Source: Herpomyces periplanetae (taxonomy: Eukaryota; Ascomycota; Laboulbeniomycetes; Herpomycetales; Herpomycetaceae). From it: a DNA stretch of 64,000 nt. Location of the stretch: assembly GCA_009733715.1 (NCBI GenBank), contig WMKJ01000050.1, forward strand, positions 1-64,000. The letters are read 5' to 3'. The position numbers and the translations under genes were made by a program. The notes beneath the pieces were generated by a model. That model did no database searches, had not been told where the DNA came from, and saw only the letters and a list, made by a program, of their open reading frames with translations. This document shows, in pieces, positions 55,169 through 64,000 of this stretch (its first letter is position 1; every line of letters starts with the position of its first letter).

Positions 55169-55698
55169 CGATACTCCTCCCAATTTGTCTATAAATACAT
55201 CCACCATCCCATGCCGTCTGAGTAGTCATATCCATTTGGCTTTAACTTTTTAAGTGAGGAAATTTTTTCGCCTCTCGAATCTCATTTTTCCCTGGTCATA
55301 CCACATACGTCAAAAGTTTAACTCTCCATTACGTATTGAATTCATAGTCGTTTACTCCCACTCTTCCTTTGTTCATACACGATTCTCCCCGTGATTGGTG
55401 ACTTTTGCATATCGTCGGCTAATTCCACTTCAAAAATTCAGTCCCTCCTGTTTCATATAAACGGTCAGGTTCTTTGATTCTTGTCGTCCCGTTTTGTTAT
55501 AAACTATTATCGAATCTGTAATTCTGATCAAATTAAACATAACGGTCAACGTCAGTGTTAGTTCTCTTTCTAATATTTCTCTTATTTCGTCGTCATACAT
55601 CCGAACCCCTCACTGCTTATTCAATCATTCACCTCTCTGAGGTCTTTTCTTGGTTTGCTTGATTTAGCTAAACTCTTGTTCCATTTAGTCAACTCATC

Positions 55699-57921
55699 AT
55701 GACTCAGTTTGAGTTCAAAGCTGAGATCACTCAGCTGTTATCTCTCATCATCAACACCGTTTACTCAAACAAGGAAATTTTCCTCCGAGAGCTCATTTCC
55801 AATGCATCCGACGCACTCGACAAAATTCGTTATGAGGCTCTTTCCGATCCATCCAAACTCGATACCGGGAAAGACCTTCGGATTGATATCATTCCTGACA
55901 AAGAAAATAAAACTCTTACTATCCGTGATACCGGTATCGGTATGACCCAAGCTGTGAGTACCTTCATCATCAGTGTGTATCGCGGAGGCTAACGAACAAT
56001 GTTACAGGACCTCGTCAATAACCTCGGAACTATCGCGCGATCAGGAACCAAACAATTCATGGAAGCCCTGAATGCTGGTGCGGATGTATCAATGATTGGT
56101 CAATTTGGTGTTGGGTTTTATTCAGCATACCTTGTTGCCGATAAAGTTCGCGTCGTATCAAAACACAACGATGATGAACAATACGTATGGGAATCATCAG
56201 CGGGTGGAACATTCACAATTTCGCCTGACAAAGATGGTGAGCCCTTAGGAAGGGGAACTGCCATAATCTTGCACTTAAAAGAAGACCAACAAGATTACTT
56301 GAACGAATCACGAATTAAAGAAGTTGTTAAGAAGCACTCAGAATTCATCTCATACCCTATCTACTTGCACGTGAAACGTGAGGTGGAACGTGAGGTACCA
56401 GATGATGATGGTGAAGCTGAGTCTGAAGAAAAGAAAGACGTCGAAGAAGTGAAAGAGGGAGAGGAAGAAGAAGAGAAGAAGCCGAAAATTGAAGATGCCG
56501 AGGAAAGCGGAGATGAAGAAGATGGGGACAAGAAGAAAAAGAAAATGAGGAAAATTAAAGAGACCAAGATTGAGGAGGACCAGCTCAACAAGACTAAGCC
56601 CATCTGGACTCGCAATCCACAGGACATTACACAAGAAGAGTATGCCAGCTTTTATAAGTCATTGTCAAACGATTGGGAAGACCATTTAGCCGTAAAACAT
56701 TTCTCTGTTGAGGGTCAATTGGAATTCCGTGCCATTCTTTTCGTACCCCGCCGAGCTCCATTCGATTTGTTTGAAAATAAAAAGACTAAAAACAACATCA
56801 AACTCTACGTAAGAAGGGTTTTCATTACTGATGATGCAACGGACCTCATCCCCGAGTGGCTTGGTTTCATTAAGGGTGTTGTTGATTCCGAGGATCTTCC
56901 ATTAAACTTGTCCCGTGAGACTCTGCAACAAAACAAGATTATGAAAGTAATCCGAAAGAACATCGTTAAGAAATGTATTGATTTGTTCAATGAAATTGCC
57001 GAGGATCGGGAGCAGTTCGAAAAGTTTTACTCCGCCTTCTCGAAGAACATCAAACTTGGTATACATGAAGATGCCCAAAACAGGCAAGCACTCGCAAAAT
57101 TACTCTGCTTTAATTCAACCAAGTCAATGGATGAACCAACTTCGCTCACGGACTACGTTACTCGAATGCCAGAACACCAGAAGCAAATGTACTACATAAC
57201 GGGAGAGTCATTAAAGGCAGTGTCCAAGTCCCCATTCTTGGATAGTTTGAAAGCTAGGAACTTTGAAGTATTATTCTTGGTTGATCCAATTGATGAATAC
57301 GCCTTTACTCAACTTAAGGAGTTCGATGGAAAGAAATTAATAGATATCACGAAGGACTTTGAGTTGGAGGAGACCGACGAGGAAAAGAAGAAGCGAGAGG
57401 AGGAGGTTAAGGAGTATGAAACTACCACAAAAGCCATTAAGAAGATCCTAGATGATAAGGTTGAGAAGGTTGTTGTATCCCACAAATTATCCAAAGAGAG
57501 TCCATGTGCAATTCGTACGGCCCAATTTGGGTGGTCTGCAAATATGGAGAGAATTATGAAAGCTCAGGCGTTACGTGATACCTCGATGTCGTCGTATATG
57601 AGCAGCAAAAAGATCTTCGAGATTTCTCCACAGTCTCCTATCATCAAGGAACTGCGGAAAAAAATTGAGACTGACGGTGAAGATGACCGCACGGTTAAGT
57701 CGATTACTCAGTTACTCTTTGAAACCAGTTTACTTGTGTCGGGTTTCACCATCGATGAGCCGGTGGGATTTGCTGAGCGAGTTAACAAACTCGTGAGTTT
57801 GGGATTGAATTTGGATGAGACTGAAGTGGAGGATGTGGAGATGACAGATGGTGATGCTGATAAGGACGCGACCACCGCAGCTGAAGGAACTGGTGAGAGC
57901 GCAATGGAAGAAGTGGATTAG
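55699..57921 (+). CDS. HSP90: Cytosolic Hsp90 (2 exons)
   Basis: Exon 1 is 55699-55953, the intron 55954-56007 (54 bases, GTGAGT...TTACAG), and exon 2 56008-57921; 722 residues. ATP-binding motifs: [29 protein letters not shown], and [17 protein letters not shown]. The charged linker ([10 protein letters not shown]... to about residue 270) is present, followed by the middle domain ([19 protein letters not shown]). The C-terminus is EEVD, the TPR-cochaperone docking motif of cytosolic forms. It folds kinases, receptors and other clients. The phased heat shock elements upstream indicate heat induction. Confidence 0.98.
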
Positions 57922-58400
57922 ATGTAGTGGATTCCCCCTTTGACCCAACCAACAGAATGTCTCACTGTCTTGCCCTGTCCTGCTTCCCGCCTAGTCATTT
58001 TGTCCTATTGCGTTTTCGCTTGTATTTTTTGCATTTGTCGAATTTTTATCTATATCGAAGGTCGTGCGTGCGAAAAACCAGTCATGTAAGTTTTGTTAGC
58101 GTGTGTGCGTTTGGCGTCTTCCGGTTCGCAACTTTGTATGCTTATCTGCGTGGCATGTGCCGTCCTAGCTATAGTTGTAATTTACACCTTTGCGTGATTG
58201 TCAGTGTTGATGTGGAATCATCTACTCCTTTGATACCAGTTTTGGGCATAATGTAGCAGTAGACAGTTAAGTTTAGGAAGGGTGCACAAATGTAATATTG
58301 AGCATACTGCATGGTGTGATCATTTAATCGATATTCTTGATCAATCATCACGGGGATTTATGTACACATGTAACCCGGGCCAGGCCGAACTGTTCTAATC
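57922..58400. other. Convergent intergenic region Hsp90 / ATP synthase delta
   Basis: 3' flanks of two convergent genes. Short ORFs here lack coding character. Confidence 0.35.
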
Positions 58401-58958
58401 TTATTTCATAGCATCCTGTAAAGACTCAAGAACTTCAATTTCAAGACGAGCTTCAGCTTGTTCAATATCGCTTGCAGAGCTATTGGACGCAATTTTCTGA
58501 AGCTCGGCTATACTAGACGATATATTCTGCAGTCAAGTTAGAAAGACGGCTACAATAGTAAAACGATGGCACTTGGTTTGACGTACTGTGGCGCTAAAAG
58601 AATCAAGAGGATACGCTTCGACAGCGTTAACGGTTAATTGAGAATCAGGTTGTACAACAGCAAATCCACCGGATACTACAGTGAGCAGCAGGCAATTAGA
58701 GAGCGAAAGTAAGGGATGTAATTATAAGGTTAACACGAGCAAGACGGAGGTTTGGGTGAAGTTGTACAAGATAATTGAATAAACTACGTACTAAAGAGTT
58801 GTTTAGTGGTGCCTTGTTCGCCGAGAATTTCCACTAAGCCAGGCTTAAGTTGTTCGATGCACGGTACGTGATTTGCTAGGACGCCCATACGACCGGTTTC
58901 AGCAGGAAGGTTAACCTGAACGCTTAAGTTTAACCTGATGTTTAGTAAAGGCGATACA

Positions 58959-58998
<40 letters not shown>

Positions 58999-59194
58999 AT
59001 ACCCAAACTTACACATTTTCCGCCTTAACAAGCGTTTGGTGAGGTAATGTTAAGCTGAACGTTAATTTATCAGGTGCAGCAACCGAAGCGTAACAACGAG
59101 GTCGTCCCATACGCGCGTGTACACGCGTAGTCTGTAATCGAAGGACACCTCGCCAACCATTAAATGAGCGAGCAAACCCGTACGAAGGTGACAT
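58401..59194 (-). CDS. ATP16: ATP synthase F1 subunit delta, mitochondrial (4 exons)
   Basis: Exons 59194-59013, 58922-58792, 58675-58587 and 58526-58401; 175 residues. A basic presequence (residues 1-35, with GRPRCYASV near the cleavage region) is followed by the beta-sandwich: LTFSLTLPHQTLVKAENVVQ, NLPAETGRMGVLANHVPCIE, QLKPGLVEILGEQGTTKQLF, ISGGFAVVQPDSQLTVNAVE. A C-terminal helical pair follows. This is the mitochondrial homologue of bacterial epsilon, part of the central stalk. The first intron contains a CA/TG microsatellite. An acceptor after CTTAAG is required to keep VVQVNLPAE in frame. Confidence 0.92.
58955..58998. repeat. CA/TG microsatellite inside an ATP16 intron
   Basis: About 20 CA dinucleotides, interrupted by CGCGCG, within the first intron of the ATP synthase delta gene. 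Confidence 0.9.
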
Positions 59195-60346
59195 CGTAAT
59201 CGTTGTAGATAGCGTGTAGTAAAATGATCAAAGTAAACCTATTTGGCACGGGAGAACAGCACTCCAGAAAGTTGTCAAAAATCCCCCAATGATACAAACA
59301 CGCTTACCCGTCTCATGCACTCCAAATTCAAGTCCAAGTGATCAAATTAAGCATAAAAAAAAGACAGCGTAAAATGCCCAAATCTTTCGTGTCGTTTACC
59401 TTTTCTCTTCGTCTTTTCACTTCTCCGCGTCGCGCCCTCCTATTACTAAGCACCATTGATTACCTAATCAGACATGATGGGCGGGTGAGAAATTGGAGGG
59501 AGTTTAGAGTATGGAGGAATTGGGGGATAGATTAGACAAGTGAGGAGGGAGGGAGATTATGACTTGGAAGGAAACTAAATTATGTTTGATGTATAGAATA
59601 AATTGTTTATTTAATAACAATGCAGAATAAGTCGAATTCATGCACACCCTATCCATCACCTGATCTTTCTACCTGCACACTTAACCATACGTCATTGCCA
59701 AAAGCGATGACTAATCCACGATGAGTGCAGATGACGTCATTTGAGGAGGAGAACTTTTGGAGATTTTGGGGCTTGGGAATGGACAAATTAACCTTGGTCA
59801 ACGTTGACATGACAGTTGGTCGGGACAAAATGTAAACGAGAGAGATCTGTGTTAACATGTTCACTAGGGAATGTTGGAAATAATGTAACAGACAGTGTGT
59901 AATGAACAAAAGACATATATGAAAACATGACTATCCGATTCACATTATCATACTTGGAACCGAAATAGTTGAATGGGTAAAAAACATTGACCAGAATAAC
60001 GAAAGAATCAATCGCCAGAAAGTATCTTAATGGGACCGCGACTTTAAGTCAACTGAACGGGCATGTACAATGGACACTCCAATTCACACCCGCATTCCTT
60101 CATTCATTCATATATTCATAGACACGGTTAATTTCTCCCTCATACGAGCAGCCAAGTTAATGTGCAAATGCAATCATAATATCATGCAAATCCTTCAGGG
60201 TTAACACGCCCACATTATGTAGACTCATGACTCGTCAACCTCTAGTATTGCACGACAAACGTACAGTAGATCCACTCTGTGTATCAGGATCGTATGTAAA
60301 AGTGTAAAAATCTGCTGGTATGTATGTGTAACGGTAAGGCTTGAAC
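59195..60346. promoter_or_regulatory. Intergenic region upstream of ATP16
   Basis: About 1.15 kb between two minus-strand genes. It includes a perfect CRE-type palindrome ATGACGTCAT (59731-59740). An 86-codon minus-strand ORF at 59649-59909 has no recognisable features and I do not call it. Confidence 0.4.
59731..59740. promoter_or_regulatory. CRE/ATF-type palindrome
   Basis: ATGACGTCAT, a full bZIP (ATF/CREB) consensus, about 540 bases upstream of the ATP16 start codon. A second TGACGTCA is at 25818-25825. Binding is inferred only. Confidence 0.45.
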
Positions 60347-63306
60347 CTACAGGGTTTCTCGAGATTCTTCATTAGAACTAGAGCTTGCGGCTCTACTATT
60401 AGTTTCATCATCACCATCTCCATCATTATCATCATCACTTGATACTTGGTCCAGAGTATTACCAAAACTTTCCCCTAATAAAGCCATCATTCCTCGCGTT
60501 AAAAAATTGGGTTGCTCTCCGTCCAGAGAAATTGGTGAAGCCGTTGCAAGAGATAATGATATATTTCGTCGATACTGAAGTCGAGCCGTACGATTGTGAT
60601 TCATTATGGCTTCGGCATCCTCCATACACCGTTTTGACGGTAATCCCGTTCTATCATGGTACTTGACTTTTTCATCCATATCATCCATTAATACCGGCGG
60701 GTATAACCGATCATCTTTACTACTTATTGATTTGTTCACACCTGCGGTCGTGGTAGAACTAACAATTGTTGTACTCTCTGCCATCAATGATGGGCTGACA
60801 GCTTCATGATTAGACGTTCCATGTGTTCGCGTGCCGTATGATGATGATCCAAAATCATTACGCTCAATCATTTTAATACCGTAACCCATTCGAGCTTCGT
60901 GACGTGCAAGATAATCCGCTGAAAATATCTTAATTGTACTATCGATTCCCGAAACTGCTAACATCGGTTCAAAAGGGTGCCCTATAAATTATAAATGCAT
61001 GGGTAAATTCCCACATAATCCACGTTAGCCATATCCGTCCTTTGGTTAACACACAATGTATAATCGTTAACGTATAACATATCACACATTGGGGAAAAAA
61101 ACGGAAAGGTGCACATGCTGGAAAACATTTCACTAACCTTGTACTACATTCACCACGTCACTATCACCTTCCAAGATCTGAATGAGTTTTCCACTATCTC
61201 GTTCCCATAAAAACACATGTCCACAATCACTTCCAGATACTACATATTCGTCCATCATACCGAAAAAGTTAACATCCTTAACCGTCTTAATGTTGCAATG
61301 TCCTTGGTAAACTTGGGAGTGTGATATACACGGAGAATCCAGATGAGCATCACTCTTGTCGAGACTTTCAGGGAATATTCCTGTCCGAAAGAAAAATGAT
61401 CGTGTAGCATTCATTGATATATAAGAATCATAATCCAGATCGTCATAGTCTTCCTCGGAATTAACAACCAAATTTCCATCATCATCATTGCCATCAATGT
61501 CTTCGTATTCATCTTCAAAATCCATATCATCCCCGTAATCATCAAAGTTAATTTCTACGCTTTCTATGGTTTCATTTAATCCATCATGACTTCGATTACT
61601 TCCCGTAAACGTATCGGAATGGATGGTTATTGCATCATCACCGATTTCACTCAGAGTAAACAAAAGTTGGCCTTCAGAATTAACAGAACCTTCGGACATG
61701 GAATCTAAGCTACTTAACGTCGTAGTTGCAGGAGGGGCAGATTCGGAGCGTAAATTTCCAATTCGAATGGCCGGTGAACTTGCGATGGATCGTCCAAAGA
61801 GAAACTCACGCATACGGGCGCGACTTTCATCTCTGTCGGCGGTATCATTAATTCTGATTAGACTTTGACCGGGTTCATCTTCTACCACATCACCGACTGG
61901 TACACCCATGGAATCGTTTCCGCCCGATGTGGGATTAATCTCGATATTTGACGTGCCACTATTTTCCGTGTTTCCCGCTCTGGGATTAGATTGGGACCCG
62001 CTAGCTTCTAATCGAGAGGATAGCGCTTCCTGCGAATCGGATTTTTTACTCTTGTTAGGGGAAGCAGCTGTTCCAACCTTACACCGAGTGTTATTTCCAT
62101 CTTCCACGTTAGATTTTAGGGTAGTAGGATCATCAAGAGCGTCGGGGGAACGAGTAATATCAAAACCGTAAATATGATCGCCTGACCATGATACGATAAG
62201 TCGATTGGGATTATAATCGGATATTTTACACGCTGAAATGTAATCATCTGTACCCTTTCGCATTTTTCTTCTTCCATCGGGCGCAAATCGACGAACACAA
62301 CGAGTTGCGGCTGACATGGAATCACTTGAAATTTCACTTGGTTTTAAGTCGGGCTGACCTCTTTCAATTGTCAAGTCACGACCTGACATTCGACGATCAT
62401 GTAAGAAACAGTGTAGGTGGTCGCCACCTAAGGCAATGTACTGGGGCTGAAACTGGGAGCAGGAAATAGTGTTAAGGCTGATGTTAAAGCGACGATAAGA
62501 TATTAAGGGAGGGGGAGCCTTTCTAGTGGAAGTGCGGGAGAAGCTTGTGGGGTAAGCAGATTCGGGTGATCGAATATCCCAATGCCTTACATCACCGTCT
62601 TCTGAGCATGTTAAGAAAGTGTAGGGGGAAAACTCCGTTACGATGCGCTTAACGCGATCAGAATGAGATCTGAATACTTTAACGTGTGCATCAGCGGTGC
62701 TGTACCTTCGGGGAAAATTGTGAGAATCCCTTGTTAACCGACTATCGTATTCAATATCGAATATCCTGACTTGAGAATCACCCGCTGCCGAAACGATGGA
62801 TCGATCTTGGGAATAGGGGAGAAATTTTACGGAGAAGATGTTCTGAGTGTGACCCGTTGCGATAGACGTTGATAAGGTAAATCTTTCACCGAATGAATTT
62901 GGTCGATAGGTATGGATATTAATGAAAGTGTCATCAGATCCAGATGCCAAAAGACGACCTGAATGTGACCAACTACCAGCTCATTTATATATTCATTCAT
63001 TCATCCATTAATGCACACATGTGAGTATAGATTCGAAGTGGAAAGATAAGTAGATGAAATGAGAAGAAGCATAGCAATAAACGGGGGGAAGATTCGTAAT
63101 AAAAAGCAGAACAGGACTGAATAACCAACTTACCACACAGTGTTAACACATCCAGAATGTCCGATTAACTCGTTAACAAAGTCGAGTTCGTTAACAAAGT
63201 ACCTGTGCCCGTAAAGAGTCCTTAAGGTATCAGTTGAAGATGAGGTGCTTGGTTGAGTAGCTAAGCTACGCTGTAGAACTAAAGAAGAAAGAGGTTCAAG
63301 TATCAT
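60347..63306 (-). CDS. DCAF6/Iqw1-like WD40 protein (3 exons)
   Basis: Exons 63306-63134, 62972-61138 and 60981-60347; 880 residues. The introns are GTAAGT...GGTAG and GTTAGT...TATAG. WD40 repeats are split in two groups: N-terminal (LIGHSGCVNTVCWSHSGRLL, ATGHTQNIFSVKFLPYSQDR, RSHSDRVKRIVTEFSPYTFL with DVRHWDIR) and C-terminal (YVVSGSDCGHVFLWERDSGK, GHPFEPMLAVSGIDSTIKIF). Between them lies a disordered acidic insert of about 250 residues. This split propeller is the DCAF6/DCAF8/Iqw1 layout, i.e. a substrate receptor of DDB1-CUL4 ubiquitin ligases. The WDIR-type motif after the third repeat fits DDB1 docking. The C-terminus is Ser/Asp-rich. Confidence 0.82.
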
Positions 63307-64000
63307 CTTTTTTTGAGTAAAAAAAAAAAAAAATAGAAAAATATTCCTTTTAAACTCAAACTTTTCACGACTAACTTATAACAAATAGAACGAATCTCGC
63401 GCGGATGTAAAAATTTCGGAATCATTTACCATGAAGTTAAACGTTGTTTAAAAAAAAAATCTGCTTCTCGACTTTAAGCGCACTGAAGTCGCTTAAACAT
63501 TTACACCGCCACACAATCTCACCTGATCATTGTGGCGCTACCGGGAGGTATGACGTAAGGGCTGTGGCTGGATGTTTCCACGATTAAGGAAGGGACAACC
63601 ACGTTAGGAAGTGCTTTCCAGATTGGGATTACTCTCCGTATTAGGAAATTCGTCCCAATTGGGAAAGCTTGAAAGGTGTATAACGGTCGATGTTTACAGT
63701 TTGGATTTTGGGGTTAGAAACCAAGGATAAAAGGAAAAAATTGTGATGTATTTCCGTGGTGTTATAATCAATTGAAGGATGGGATAGGTTTGGTAAAATG
63801 AAATTTCTTGAGTCTAGTTGTTGAGAGGGAGTTTTGATTAATTGTACTTGGTGTTTACATGGAAATGATTTTGTCAAAAGTAGAGTTTTAGGGAGGTGAA
63901 AATATTTTATCAAGAACGCATTTTTTTAGTGGGATATTTAGAAATGATATTTAATATTTTAGTTTCATGTTAAAAAAAGTGTAGCTAGGAAGAGAAGCTT
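63307..64000. promoter_or_regulatory. Upstream region of the WD40 gene to the window edge
   Basis: Includes a homopolymeric A run near 63319-63333 just upstream of the start codon. A 90-codon minus-strand ORF (63641-63913) has no recognisable features. No other gene is seen. Confidence 0.35.

Larger units (their letters stand above)
52684..55698. promoter_or_regulatory. Divergent intergenic region kinesin / Hsp90
   Basis: About 3 kb without a gene I can support. CACGTG sites at 53694-53699 and 54294-54299. Heat-shock-element arrays lie at 55020-55052 and 55121-55168, with TATAAATA at about 55191-55198. The rest is A/T-rich. Confidence 0.5.

Noticed and set aside
58784-58999. 71-codon minus ORF including a Val/Cys repeat
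   Set aside because: It is ATP16 exon 2 read back into the CA/TG microsatellite of the preceding intron.

Overview
The window is nuclear DNA of a fungus, probably an early-diverging (non-Dikarya) lineage, though the lineage is inferred. It is gene-dense. Coding regions carry short spliceosomal introns (54 to about 200 bases, mostly GTAAGT/GTGAGT donors), and the proteins are typically fungal: Pga1, Acl4, a Bet1 with a serine at the SNARE zero layer, Mnd2-type Apc15, a fungal-type alpha-tubulin and a Ups1-type PRELI protein. I see no transposon, virus-like element or CRISPR array.

Layout. 0-8.1 kb: a mitochondrial phospholipid-transfer protein (-), the ribosomal-protein chaperone Acl4 (+), an intron-bearing tRNA-Gly (-), the ER-targeting factor Snd2/TMEM208 (+), an EBP-type sterol isomerase in five exons (+) and an orphan membrane protein (-). 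8.1-13.7 kb: a gene-poor stretch with simple repeats, a 38-bp perfect palindrome and a long pyrimidine-rich leader. 13.7-25.5 kb: a diaphanous-type formin, Mak16, Bet1, Apc15, proteasome chaperone PAC3 and Hsp70 exchange factor Fes1. 27-39 kb: actin, a choline-transporter-like protein, a SUZ12-like Polycomb protein, an intron-bearing tRNA-Ala and alpha-tubulin. 39.6-50 kb: Pga1, a magnesium-chelatase-like protein, NAD kinase, 3-hydroxyisobutyryl-CoA hydrolase, mitochondrial EF-Tu and Vps16. 50.5-63.3 kb: a short kinesin-3, Hsp90 with a heat-shock-element array, ATP synthase subunit delta and a DCAF6/Iqw1-like WD40 protein.

Most genes are housekeeping and there is no obvious pathway cluster. 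Four cytoskeletal genes (formin, actin, alpha-tubulin, kinesin) share the window, as do several mitochondrial genes; 3-hydroxyisobutyryl-CoA hydrolase and EF-Tu share one bidirectional promoter. The most interesting signals are the SUZ12-like gene, the 273-base structured tRNA-Gly intron, the concentration of CACGTG sites in divergent promoters, the phased heat-shock elements before Hsp90, and the perfect palindrome.

Gene models with introns were spliced by eye from GT/AG sites and family-consistent reading frames. Functional names rest on remembered family sequence patterns; no search was run.
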